The translations under genes and the position numbers were made by a program. Positions 12,175 through 24,025 of a stretch of DNA of 64,000 bases are shown piece by piece. Location: the NCBI RefSeq assembly GCF_002127325.2, contig NC_035443.2, forward strand, positions 117,740,646 to 117,804,645, read 5' to 3'. The DNA comes from Helianthus annuus. Lineage: Eukaryota > Streptophyta > Magnoliopsida > Asterales > Asteraceae. The first letter of the stretch is position 1. Every line of letters begins with the position of its first letter. A model generated the notes under the pieces. It did not search any database and had not been told where the DNA came from. It was given only the letters and a program-made list of their open reading frames with translations.

Positions 12175-12812
12175 CCCGTGTATTACACGGGTCGAATAAA
12201 TGAATTTTATATACTAAATAATAAAACAATATATCTTTAAAAGCCACATTTATTGCACGGGTTGAATAAATACAATTTTATATATTAAATAATAAAAAGT
12301 TATATCTATAAGAACCATATTGTACATGTTGAATAAATATAATTTTATATACCAAATAAAAAAAGTTATATCTTTAAAACCACGTGTATTACACGAGTTG
12401 AATAAATGTAACATTGTTTACCAAATAATAAAATAATACATCTTTAAAAAACTTCATTTATTACACGGGTTGCATAAATGTAATTTTATATACCAAATAA
12501 TAAAAAAATTATCTTTAAAAATATGTGTATTACACGGGTTGAATAAATGTAATTTTCTATACTAAATAATAAAAATATATATATCCTTAAAAACCCTGTG
12601 TATTGTACGAATTGAATAAATCTAATTTTATATATCAAATAATAAAAAGTTATATGTTAAAAAACCTCATGTATTACACGGGTCGAATAAATGTAATTTT
12701 GTATAGTAAATAATAAAAAGATGTATATCTTTAAAAAACCACGTGTATTACACGGGTTTAATAAATTTAATTTTATATACCAATAATAAAAAAAACTCAT
12801 ATCTTTCAATAT
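12175..12812 (-). repeat. Nine ~72-bp tandem units, most with the Helitron hairpin
   Basis: About nine imperfect units. Each starts with a version of the GTGTATTACACGGG hairpin, followed by TTGAATAAATGTAATTTTATA and an AAATAATAAAAAG stretch. The first unit overlaps the terminal hairpin of H2, so the array appears to be multiplication of the Helitron 3' end. Confidence 0.8.
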
Positions 12813-12850
12813 ACTAATGGATAGTACTCGATACGCGACAATTAATATCA

Positions 12851-13137
12851 AGAGTAAATTACGATTTTGGCCCATGTGGTTATATCACTTTACCCTTTTA
12901 GCCAAAAAATGAATTTTTTAACATCTGAGTCCCCAACGTTTTTCTTTCTAACACTTTTGGCCTCTAACACTAACCCCATCCACTTACTTTTAGGGGCCAA
13001 AAGGGTTAGAAAAAAAGATATTGGGGTCAAAAAGGTTTGAAAAAAAGACGTTGAGGGCTCAGATGTTAAAAAATTTCTTTGTGAGCTAAAAGGGTAAAAG
13101 TGATATAACCACATGGGCCAAAATCGTAATTTACTCT
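12851..13137. mobile_element. Foldback MITE with long terminal inverted repeats
   Basis: 287 bp with ends AGAGTAAATT...AATTTACTCT. The first ~45 bases of the two arms are almost identical and weaker pairing continues to about 110 bp. It is flanked by a 7-bp direct repeat AATATCA (12844-12850 and 13138-13144). No coding capacity. The TSD length leaves the superfamily open (hAT or MULE are possible). Confidence 0.75.
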
Positions 13138-13345
13138 AATATCAAATTAGACAACTAAGTTTGAATTTGAAGTAATAGATAAATATAAAAGTATTAATTA
13201 AACTAAATAATATTTAGTAGGAGGATTATCTATAATTAATTAGAAGATATTAAACTAAAATAATAATTTTCTATAAGACATGGCTTAATATGATGACAAG
13301 TGTCCCGAAAATGGTTTCTTTTATTATATAGTATAGATATAATAT

Positions 13346-13629
13346 ATAATATAATATAATATAATATAATATAATATAATATAACATAACATAACATAAC
13401 ATAACATAACATAACATAACATAACATAACATAACATAACATAACATAACATAACATAACATAACATAACATAACATAACATAACATAACATAACATAAC
13501 ATAACATAACATAACATAACATAACATAACATAACATAACATAACATAACATAACATAACATAACATAACATAACATAACATAACATAACATAACATAAC
13601 ATAACATAACATAACATAACATAATATAA
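13346..13629. repeat. Pentanucleotide array: (ATAAT)7 (ATAAC)48 ATAAT
   Basis: 48 uninterrupted perfect ATAAC copies (13381-13620), flanked by seven ATAAT copies on the left and ATAAT remains on the right. The right flank of H1 (from 23221) continues the ATAAT phase, so the original array was longer. Long open frames on the minus strand here are artefacts of the repeat. Confidence 0.95.
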
Positions 13630-13817
13630 TCTATCTATTATACTAAATGAATTCTTTTAGACTACATGGGCTATTCTTAGCCAATCATTTTGATGATGTG
13701 GACAGCCTCTTAATCAAGAGAATGAAAGTCTGAGCGGCAAATTGTTTTCTCTTTTTTTACACGCTCTCTCTCTCTCTCTTTCTCATTAATAAAAAACCCT
13801 AATTCATCATTTCCTTC

Positions 13818-13959
13818 TATCATCGCCCCTTCTCTTTATCATCGAGTTTCTTTTGTCTTCCCCCTTCATCATCCTCTGCAAACCCTTCCTTCGATCATCG
13901 CCCCTTTTTTTATCATCGAGTTTCTTTTGTCTTCCCCCTTCATCATCCTCTGTAAACCC
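13818..13959. repeat. Tandem duplication, ~70-75 bp, two copies
   Basis: A pyrimidine-rich block containing ATCATCGCCCCTT and TATCATCGAGTTTCTTTTGT occurs twice in direct tandem, ending CTCTGCAAACCC and CTCTGTAAACCC. It looks like the duplicated 5' leader of a captured plant gene. Confidence 0.7.
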
Positions 13960-16900
13960 TAAAGGAATCTACACCAGTTCATCGAGGATTACTGATTCAA
14001 TCCGATGGAATAATGGATCTTACAAATGTCGTTGTTATTTTGCAAGCAACAGAGTCCCAATCATGTTGAACGAAAACCCGCTGAAGATAGCCTCAATCAG
14101 GTATAAAAGTTATGTTTTTTTTTAATTCATTAAACTTCCTTTCTCACGCAACAATTTGATGCTAATATTACAGTTTCATCGTTTTGTCAGGCTAGGGTTT
14201 ATTTTGGTTCAGATATGTTCAAGTTAGGATTTTTTTAGTCAGATTTACGGACGTCAGTTATTTTTGTTTTATTAGAATTAGGGTTTCATTTCATCTTGAT
14301 GTAAGTGACAATGTTTAATTCAATTATCAATTCAGATTAGGGTTTGTTTTGGTTCATATTTTTTGAGATTAGGATTTTTATTCAGATTTTTTTAACATTT
14401 CTGCTTACAAATGATGCAAAACTTTTTAGACAAAGCATATTATGGATCCCCTATTGCTAATAAGTGATTTTTAGATGCCATGTTTCTTTGATTTCTTTGT
14501 TCATACTACCTATTGGTATAAAATCGTTGGTAGACTGTGAAGTTAGTGTGTAGTTTTTCAAATAGTATCCATTGTAATCTCAATTCAGAACCCTAATCTT
14601 CCAGCCTCCATCGTCGTTCTTCTCCAATCGATGAACTAATCAGGTACGCATTCAGATTACAATTTCTTTTGGATCGTTGAATTGAAGTATGAAGACAATT
14701 AATTCAACAGGTTTGGGTTACATAACTATCAAGCATTCTTTTGTTATTATATATGATGAGAACGAATCTTCCACTTATTATTTTAGGGAACACCATTTGG
14801 CCAGATTTTTCGCTACATTCGTTGCCGTTGCTGGAAAAAAAAACTAGGAAGACCGTGGGTGAGAATCTGGTTAGTGTTTTATTTTTCAAAAAATGTATGT
14901 TTCTCGATCAAAAATGCTTTTGTTTTAAAGAGATTATATAAATATATCATTTCTATAAGAATTTTTTATATTGGTTTTCATTAGGGTTATGGAATTGGGA
15001 TTATTTCATACAGTTGGTTTATAGTCAAGCCATGTTTTTCTTGAAGGTTTATTTTTTTCATGTCCGGTGTTTGTTTCGCGCTTGGATTATGCAATACATG
15101 ATTATGTCATTCGTTTTATGTTTTGCGTTAAATTTGTTCGGTTCAGAGTTTACTTTATGTGTGGTTTGTAGGCGTGTGTGTAATGCTTTTGGGTAACATG
15201 GATTTGTGAATTATCTGATGGGGGTTCTAGAACTGTGTTTATGTATGGGCTTTAGAATGGATCTTTCTTGACAGTTTACTATTCTCAGTTTCACTGTTTT
15301 TTTTTTTTTTTTTTTTGCATATTTGTTCTACAAAACTTGATTTTGGTTTTGTTTTATGTGTCGCGTTATGATGTTTAGTTTTTTCTGGTTGTTATCTTCT
15401 CTGAAATGTGGTTTAGGGTTCCGACCAAGGGGTTCTGGTTCAGATTATATACAGCTTTAGGTTGGATTTTGGTGGAGCATTAGAATAAAAAATGTTGGCC
15501 AATCGAAAATTGTGTACTATTTGTCCTTATTTTCCCTGTACAGTTTTGTTAGTTTCCGATTGGCGCTGCTAATTTGTTTTGTTCCTCTTTGTAGGACTTA
15601 CCTTTTAGCTTTCAAAATCGTTATCAATCAGCGTTAGTTGCTGTTACTTTATTCAGGTATGTATAGGTGTTTTTCCCAAATTCTAGAGGTATCATCCCCA
15701 TTTAGATGTGTTTGCGTCTTCTTTCCTATTCTTATTGTGTTGTTTCATTCTAAATTATTCGATTTGAGACATAGTTGGGAGGTTGATGACATGATGCAAG
15801 GGTTAGTTGTATGTGTTTTGCGGTGTGTTTTTTTTGTGGTCTCGCTTATTCAATTCATGTTTGCAGGTTTGCATTCGTCATTAGTTATTTTTCATATTGA
15901 CTATTTGTAGTACCTATATGAAGTTTTTATTTAATTAGATTAGTGATTATCGATTCTTGATAAGAAAATAATAAAAAAATGATTATTAATTAAAAGATAA
16001 AATGGTTGATTATGTTGTATCTTGCAGGTGCTTGCGTGGGCATATGTATATAATAAACACGATACATGGGAGCAGTTCTATATTTACTCGATATGTACAC
16101 CATTAGGGTCCCAAATGTTGTACTTGATAAAAAAGAATTCAAGGTTAGAATTATACCTGTCACTTTTTCTTTTTCTGTAGTTCATTGAGCTAGCTGCTAA
16201 TAAAACTTCTGTTAGTCCACAACACTATCCGAAAGGTACATGTTTCAACTGTGAATTTGGATATCAAATTTATTTTCGTGTTTACTTTTACAACTTTCTT
16301 TACTTTTAAAATCTACTAAAGCTTCTTGCTCATAATGTAGAGCTAAAAGAAAAGTTTGATTGAATATTAAAATTGTCGATTTGAATGGTTTGAAAATATT
16401 ATTAGACAAAGATGATTTATTGAAAAGGTGTATTACTTAGGTATTTTTTTTTTTTTGTTAAATAGTTTCCCTTTATTCCCAAACACAGTGAAAAAGTTGC
16501 ACTTGATTGAAGACCAGTGATTAGCTTTTGATATCTTCTACATACAGCTCATGCTAAATCGTTCATAGATGTGCGATTTTTAGAAGAATTGTACAACAAA
16601 TACAAAGGTAAAATTTTCATTTGTTGTCATTTTTGTCACTATGTTCTAATATCTTTTTAAAGAAATATGATTTCTTAGTCTAAGTTTGTTATCTTGCTTC
16701 GTAGATCTTTTTGTTGATATCCGCATAGCTGATGGGGTGGTCGGCTGGTTCGGTTGACAACTCAAAATGTGTTCAGGTCAGAAATTGTCCAAACCGTTTC
16801 TGAACAAAACTGGTTCGGGTCAAAACGTGTTATGAAATAAATGAGTTAAAGGGTAATCATTTTGGGTAACAAAACAGATTCGGGTCATAATGGGTATGAA

Positions 16901-17735
16901 TGAAATGTGTTACGGGTAAGGGTTTAGTATAACAAAACAGGTTCAGGTCAAAACAGGTTAGGAGATAGCTGAATTAGGGTTGTTGTTTTAAAAAACATTA
17001 AGATGTTCAAGTCTAAATGGGCAAGGGCAATATGGAGTTGGTATATAAAAAAGTAACAAAATAGATCCACCTGCTACCGGCGATAATGGTATCCATATTC
17101 TAATTTTCTTTCAATTCACTTTTTTCACATATATTGTGTTTGATGTATGTTCAATAAAATGAAGCTGGAATGGCTAGGGTGTCTTTAAATGTTGTTAAAG
17201 TTGCATCTCTATACATGTTTTGCCTAGCACAGGTTTGGGTGGAAAAAAACCTGCTTACACGTTTAACTATTTAAGGTGGCCTTTTTGAAAAAAAGTATTA
17301 GATTGGTTTGGTCAAAAGGGGTAAGGGTAACAAAAAAGTTCAAGTCGAATGGTTAGGGTGACCGTTTTGGCTAAATATCATTTTTGTTTCGAGTCAAAAG
17401 GCGTAGGGTACATTAAGTAATAGTAACTTTTAAACTGAACCCATTTTGTCCCGAACCTATTGTGATTAGAAACTGCTTTGACCTAACCAAATTGTACATG
17501 TTTTACCAACGGCAAGTTCTGACCCGTTACATGATCCGTCCGTTTTAACTTTTTTTTAAAAAAATAGGCCAAACATGGATTTGTGCGTTGATTGCGTAAA
17601 ACCTTCAATTCGAAGATAATTAAAAAAATGAAAAGATCATGGAGCTACAAAATTACTAAAAACCTATTATGTTCGTGAATGCATAAAACTGAATCACACT
17701 GTACATGAGGACATTTCTTGATTCATGAAGGAATC

Positions 17736-17879
17736 ATGCCTTTTACTCAACCGCAATCCAGGCTTCCTTTAATTCTGATCAACGGTGCATCAGAACAATC
17801 CTTGATTAATGAAGGAAGCGACAGTGATTTCAACCCAGGCGTTTCGGCTGTGTTCGATTCTGACCAAAAACACTCCTGA
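17736..17879 (+). other. Short unrecognised coding-like frame in H1
   Basis: 47 codons starting MPFTQPQSRL and ending DSDQKHS before TGA. The composition is more protein-like than the surrounding AT-rich DNA. I do not recognise it. It may be a captured exon piece or chance. Confidence 0.25.
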
Positions 17880-19230
17880 ATTAGGTATTAAGCCAAGTTT
17901 TTTACTGATTCATACCATGGGGTGTGTGGTTTTCTATAGTAAAGAGATGTAATTATGCCCATTGTTATAAGTTAATCGAATGGTATGTTATCAGTTAATC
18001 GAATCATATGGGTTATGCCTGTTGATGGTTTTGTGTGCTATTTATTGAATGGAACCGGTTACGATTGTCAATTTCATGTGCGGTTATTCAATTGGATAGA
18101 TTGTTGCAGCCAACTCCATTTGGTCATGTCGGGGTCCGTTCATGGATGCAAGTCCTTTCGGACTGAGCTTATTTGGTCTGAACGGAAAGCCCTTTCAAAC
18201 CAAGTGGGACTGTGGAAAACTTCTTTGCTAAGAGGTATTGGTTTTGGAACACTTCAACAGTTCATGTGAACAGTAAGTTTAATGCATATATTTTAGGGAG
18301 AAAAAAAAACACAATTGTATTTAGTGTTTATAAATTTGAATAACTAATATATTTTTTATTTTTATATTTATTTATTATTGATTGTTAATATTAATTATTA
18401 AGTATTAAATTTTATCTAATCAAATATAATATCTAATTTTGTTTAGTGACTTTCGTTTCAAAAATTCTAAATTTTCTTTGGCTTTGTCACAAATCTAAAA
18501 TATAATAAAAAATATTTGGTTAATGGTCAATTGTGGAGTAAAAAGATAGGAAACTATTTGATTTTGCTACATTAAATGGTTAATTAAAGATAATTTTAGT
18601 GAGTATCATAGTGTGAACATAACTCTTCAAAATTTTAATGCAAATGGTTTAGTGGCAAAGTTAGATTCTGTGGAGGAAAAGGGCAAAGGATGATAGGTAG
18701 AAGTGGTGACTTGATACATCCGGTAAATTTATGGTTAAGAGCATTTTAACAAGACTGCGCAGTTGTGGATAATGACTTCACATTTAATGGAATAATTGGG
18801 TGTCGTTAAAGGTTAATTTTTTTTTTTAGTTTGGAGGATGGCAAGGAACCAAGTAGCTACAAAATAAAAGAAAAACAAAATATATAACTGATCAATTTAT
18901 TTGTACAATTTTATTTATCTACTAATAATTAATCTAAATAACTTCCTCGAGCCCGGGCTACATTTCCTTTCTAAACCAGCAAAAATTTATGGTGGAGAAG
19001 GGAAAGAGGATAATTTAGAGGTTCAAAGTGTTACTTAGGCTAATAGATGGTTAAACTTAGGTTTTTATGATCTGATATATATTATTATCTTAGGTTGTTA
19101 TGTTATTAAGGATTGGGGCAAAATATAGGCAAATGGGTCAAAATGAGTAATCTTAACTGTCATATTTTATTTCGTTTTCGAATTAGTGTATATATATACA
19201 CACACATACATATGTAATCAAAACCTGTGT

Positions 19231-19318
19231 TGTTGATTGTAGCCATTTAAGCGCTTCAGTTACGTTTTGGTTGTTGTTGATTGTAGCCATTTAAGCGCTT
19301 CAGTGACGTTTTGGTCAG
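19231..19318. repeat. 44-bp tandem duplication
   Basis: Two direct copies of a unit containing GATTGTAGCCATTTAAGCGC, followed by TTCAG-GACGTTTTGGT or its one-base variant. Directly precedes the polymerase eta-like fragment. Confidence 0.75.
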
Positions 19319-19417
19319 GTTTTGTGGTGGTTCCGGCTAAACACGAATTGGTTTTTTAGACATTTTGGGTACTCATCTCTAACTATCTGTTTATTCATGT
19401 CACATTCAGTGTTAAGC

Positions 19418-19492
19418 TCCATGAGAGGTGATGATGCAAAGAAAATTTGCCCCGAGTTTCAATTGGTACGTGATAAAGCTGAGTTGAGCATA
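19418..19492 (+). pseudogene. DNA polymerase eta (POLH)-like exon fragment
   Basis: The reading SMRGDDAKKICPEFQLV then RDKAELSI resembles the conserved Y-family polymerase eta segment after the palm (plant form RSMRGDEAK--CP-I-LV----RGKADL). Relative to that consensus about five residues are missing between QLV and RDKAEL, and similarity fades on both sides. Polymerase eta performs translesion synthesis past UV dimers; this short piece cannot. It lies in H1 in the same direction as the Helitron, consistent with gene capture. Recognition is from memory of the family, with no search made. Confidence 0.5.
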
Positions 19493-19835
19493 ATGAAGTT
19501 GGACATGATATGCATTGGAGTGGCTCAAACCATATGACACCGACACCTTTAGTACTGGTACAAATTCTGTAGCATAGGGTACTACTTCAGTAGCAGATAA
19601 GATACAAGAGCAAATAAGTATCAGTTTCGATTACTCAATGTTCATGTATTGTTTTTATTTAATGTAATTATACCAGTTGTTTCAATAGCCAGATGTTCTT
19701 TATTTTAAAATCAAAGATTATATCCTCAAACACTAAACCAATAATCTTATCTCATATTTTATATAGGATTATCAGTGAATGTCCTCACAATTTAAAAAAA
19801 AAACATTTAAATAGTGTCAAGTTTTCTGTACATTC

Positions 19836-19871
19836 CCACCTGTCGCAATGCGCGGGTCATGTTACTAACGA
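19836..19871 (+). other. Possible fossil Helitron 3' end inside H1
   Basis: CACCTGTCGCAATGCGCGGG followed by TCATGTTACTAAC looks like a plant Helitron terminal hairpin with a decayed CTAG (CTAA). A second short palindrome, ACCCGGGATGTTCCCGGGT, lies 60 bp on. May mark a former terminus bypassed by the element. Confidence 0.35.
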
Positions 19872-22607
19872 CTTTCAATATGTTGTTTGTGTACCTGTTA
19901 TTATCGAAAACTAAATTATCCTAACCCGGGATGTTCCCGGGTGATAGTGTTTGAAGTTCTTTCCTACTCTCTGATAGGCAATTGCATTTTTTTAAATGAT
20001 GGCAAGCAGCTCTGCATCAAATCCAATGATGTGTGCTTCTTTTAATCAAGATAACGTGTGCTGATAATCACTCAAACCGCATCGCCATGAATTTATGATT
20101 TTTTTTTCTTTGTAAATTTATGATGAACGAATTGCAGCATCTTTGTAAATGGGACGAAAGATGGATTAAAACCTTTAATTTTATCATTAAAGGGGTGACC
20201 ATTTTGATATAACTGACCCGAACAGCTTAAAACCCGAGTGGAACCGAAACCCGAGCAAGTGAAATATAAAAGACCGAGGACTGGAACTTGGAGTTTATTT
20301 TGGGTATCGGTTACTTCGGTCTTTTTCTTTGGGTATCGGTTTGAAACCGAGACCGATGATACATAACAACCCAACCAATCATGCATTTCAATTCTTAATC
20401 ACTAGCTGCTGCAACCCAAGGCAACGAATCCGATGATATAATTACAATCCAGCTTCACCATGGCTGGCTTGCAGAGGAACACCAATATGATGTTCAAGTT
20501 GCGTGAGGTAAATATTTTATATCTTTAACCAATATACTTAAATTTAATGATTAGTTTAAACCTGTGATTACGAAGCTTCATTGAATCAAATTTGACATCT
20601 TTATAATTTTTTGATTGATGCATGCCAATTGCTCGATGAAATGCTTGTGTGAGACTTACCTTTGACTAAATATAGTTAGATCATCGGTACGTATTGAACA
20701 GAGACCAAGAGTTGGGGAGGGGGTAATGAATGATTTCAACATAAATTTTAATATTGCTTCTCATGTTCATGTACTGCTATTAGCCTAAAGTTGGGAATTT
20801 TAGTGTAAATTTAATAGATTGAATTGAATGTGGACAATATCATACTTTGTAGCATTACTAATCACAGATCTAAGCTTCATATTAGAACTGTGATTATATT
20901 TGGATTGTTTTAGAACCATGATTATTAAGTTCTAAGTTTGTAAAAGTCAATAGATGTTTCATTGGGTCGTATATTGTTGACCACATAATTATATTAATTG
21001 TATTGCATCGCAAATATGTTATATTATAGGTTCTGCAATTTATCTTTCAGTTTTAGTTGGTCCTGGCTTGAGGACCGACCCGAACCCGATAATGCATATA
21101 TTTGTGAATCGAAGAATAACCCTATCCAACATATAGGTCTTGGTTTCGGTTATTTTTTGGTCTGGTTTTTAGTTAATTTCGGGTCAACCCAAAATCTGCT
21201 CACCGATTGTTTGTTATTGTATCAGATTCATGGTACATCATACTACACTTGGGATCATAAGTGTTTCAACCATTTCTCCAATTGGAAACAACAAAGTTAC
21301 CAGGTTCTTATAGTCTTATTTCATGTTCTTAAGTTTCAAGATTGTATGTTATTAAGCCTTTTTGGTAGTAATACTTAATTAAGTGTGTTTTTTTGCATGG
21401 ATATATGGATGGTAAATTCCTATAACTGCAGTCAGTGCAAGGATGGAGTTGTGATGGGATATTGAACATGGGGAGAAGTCAAGGTGTTTGTTTACATTTT
21501 CTAATGGTAAAGATCATGGTAGTTGAAAGTTATACACGTAAATTAGCAATCTTTATGTGTTGGTTGGTTCTGTAATCTAATAAATGAAGTCTAACCATAT
21601 ACAAGTATACAACTAATATCTAGATACAGTGTTTCTGTGTGATAATGGGGTCTAATATCAAAGATGTTTACTTTCACATTGAGGTTTATAAAACCTTTTT
21701 TTCTTCAAAATTATGCATTATAAATGTTACAAAAAGGAATAGCTATCACATTGACTTGATATTTGTTTCTTTACTTTTATAATTGTCCACCATCACTGCT
21801 AAGGGTCATCAATGGCCAGTGCACCAGGTTAGTTCTTTTTTTTCCTTTTCCAACATTAACTTTTTTGTTTTAGTTCAAATTCTAAAAGCGTTAACTTAGG
21901 TAAGGGTTTGTAAGCAATGGTTTTGAAGGAGGTACAAGGATGTGTGGGCTTTAACTATTCTGGTCAAATGTTCAATGAAACTTGATCTTTTATTAGACTT
22001 AATTAAACGGGTGATTAGCCTCACTATATTGCACTAGGTGATTTTTGAATATTTAATTTTAGTTGGTAAATGTTGTAAAAATGTTGGTTTTCTCGACGTA
22101 ATCAAGATAATTTGTAAGCTTTCATGTGAATTAGTGCTAATACGCAAGTTAATTTATGATTATTCAATGATTTAAATAGAGTCCATATGATCAACTATTC
22201 CGGTAAATGTTGTTTTTTTCCTTTTTTTGGTCAAACATTTTTTTTTGCATATTTGTTTAGTTTCTACGTAACTATAAATTGGTTCATTTGGAACCTAAAA
22301 TGAAAAAAAATATTCATTCGGTTATGATTGATCTCAATGGATTTCAACCAAACTAGATACGGTCAAACGCGTTACTTCGATCCTCGGTTTTAGACAATGT
22401 CACCTCGGTGCGCTTCTCGCTTTTTAAAACCAAGGTTATTGATTATTAGTTTCTTGATATCAACATTTTTAGTCGGCGGGTCATATAAATATTGTTAAGA
22501 GGGTCATACTATTAGGTATCGTTGTGCTTGCATTTCTAATTAAATTTTGTTAAAAAATCAGTTGCCGACTATAAAGTGCGGGTGAACCCACTAGAGGATT
22601 TACACAG

Positions 22608-22862
22608 GTACTTTTACAAACCGTCTTTCATTTTCATCATGGGTATTATACTAATTTGGGTAAGAAAGTTCGTGATGCTATGCGAACAAATTTTGATGAG
22701 TTTTCGGTTTTCATTTCATATACAAAACTATTCATAGTGTTTACCATTATATCATGTACGCACTGGTTCTAACTTATTCATGTACTTTTACAAATTGTCT
22801 TTCATTTTCATCATGAGTATTTTAGTAAATTGACTAAGAAAATTCGTAGATGTTATGCTAAT
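22608..22862. repeat. Two direct repeats of ~85 bp, 171 bp apart
   Basis: Blocks at 22608-22690 and 22779-22862 share GTACTTTTACAAA, GTCTTTCATTTTCATCATG and an AAGAAA-TTCGT segment, at roughly 80-85% identity by eye. No function recognised. Confidence 0.6.
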
Positions 22863-23590
22863 TCAAAAACGGGTGGTATAATAGAATGGGTTCATTGATA
22901 ATTTATATATAAAATATCATAAATAACAATTAACTTTTGAGCTAAAGTTATACATTTGTTTCAACTTATATGCACTCTATGTATATGGTCTTTCTACCTC
23001 TTGATGCGAGTTAAATGAAAAATTTTAACGAACTTAGTGGGTTTGACCAAAATGGCAAAAAAATAGAAAACTTGAGAACTTTGAGGAGAAAAAAAAAACT
23101 ATTTGAATTAAAGTGGCAATTTGATAAAAACCTCAGGGACTAAAATGATAATTTACTCTAAAAGGTTATGTGTTTAGTTGGTGTTTAGCCACCCGCGAAG
23201 CTCGTGGGGTCTTAGGCTAGTATAATATAATTGTTATTAATTAGTTATGTTATAGTTTATTCCTATTCCTAAAAATAAGCCTTATCAATACAGTCAACTC
23301 TATACATTTATAAAGGTAAAACTAAAGATAGGAAAATTTGTATTTTAGTGTGTTTTTTGAATAGAAATTGTTTCTCTATTTTTTTTAATTTGGATAATAT
23401 TTATCATTATTGTTCTTTTGAATTACAAGTATCAGGGTAACGGATGGCTTTCATCATTTTTATGATTATGTCTTTTTTTTTTCTTTTTTTGTTTTACGCG
23501 ACATGCTTATTTGAATTTTCAACTTGAAAAAAAATGTGTTATTTCGCATAAAAGTTATTATTTTAAAATATGTATCATTATTCTCTACTA

Positions 23591-23668
23591 CTAGTAAAAC
23601 CCGTGTGCAAATACGGGCGGTTTTTAGAAAACCATACATACTACATATTAATAGAAAGTATAGATAGA
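23591..23668 (-). mobile_element. H3: possible 78-bp mini-Helitron
   Basis: On the minus strand it begins TCTATCTATACTTTCTATT (23668) and ends with a hairpin (CCCGT/ACGGG) and TTTTACTAG at 23591. The flanks are A on the 5' side and T on the 3' side. It has both Helitron termini and almost nothing between them. The shortness makes it uncertain. Confidence 0.4.
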
Positions 23669-24025
23669 TGTATACATATTGTAATTTTTAATTTAGTTTT
23701 TCTTTTGATTAATTAATATTAAATTAATCATGAGGTATTCTCACAAATCTTGCATGTTGATGCATTTGAACTCTGATTTATAACTAAACAAATAATCAGC
23801 TTAAACAAATAATCAAAAGTAGTCAATACAATTTATCATAAAAAGCCAGAACTACTATTTTACTTTGCCGAATGTTCATATCTGTTGGAAATGTATTTAT
23901 CAAACTTCAATACAGAAGTTTTGAAACATCAAACGAATATACTAACAAACTTAAAATCTTTACTTTGAAAAAAATCAATAGAATTTGAGTACAACTTAAG
24001 TTTCAACAAACATTAACTAAGATCA
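23669..24025. other. AT-rich intergenic DNA
   Basis: No gene or element recognised between H3 and the E1 LTR. Confidence 0.4.

Larger units (their letters stand above)
12163..13337 (-). mobile_element. H2: non-autonomous Helitron
   Basis: In minus orientation it begins TCTATACTATATAATAAAAG (13337) and ends with a hairpin plus CTAG. The terminal hairpin has a 7-bp stem (CCCGTGT/ACACGGG, + coordinates 12175-12191) and lies 8 nt from the CTAG at 12163-12166. The flanks are A before the 5' TC and T after CTAG, as expected for Helitron insertion into AT. No Rep/helicase. It contains a nine-copy tandem array and a foldback MITE. Confidence 0.75.
13630..23220 (+). mobile_element. H1: large Helitron-like element (9.6 kb)
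   Basis: Begins TCTATCTATTATACTAAATG and ends CTAG (23217-23220), with a 6-bp-stem hairpin (CCCGCG/CGTGGG, one G-T pair) at 23192-23208, 8 nt before CTAG. It lies between A (13629) and T (23221). Removing it joins the flanks into an in-phase ATAAT array, strong support for both ends. No Rep/helicase frame was found. The interior has leader-like pyrimidine tracts (13750-13960), several short direct duplications and a DNA polymerase eta-like fragment, as expected of a gene-capturing non-autonomous Helitron. Confidence 0.75.

Noticed and set aside
13236..13622. Long minus-strand open frames of MLCYV repeats in three frames
   Set aside because: Pure translation of the ATAAC pentanucleotide array; not a gene.
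17985..18269. 94-codon plus-strand frame in H1
   Set aside because: No recognisable motif and composition near background; could be a decayed captured piece but unsupported as a gene.
20210..21120. Possible gene in the block with repeated ACCCGA/GACCGA motifs
   Set aside because: The motifs are low-complexity pyrimidine/purine words common in plant intergenic DNA; no exon structure could be built.
20998..21378. 126-codon plus-strand frame in H1
   Set aside because: Rich in Phe, Leu and Cys as expected from AT-rich DNA; no motif recognised.
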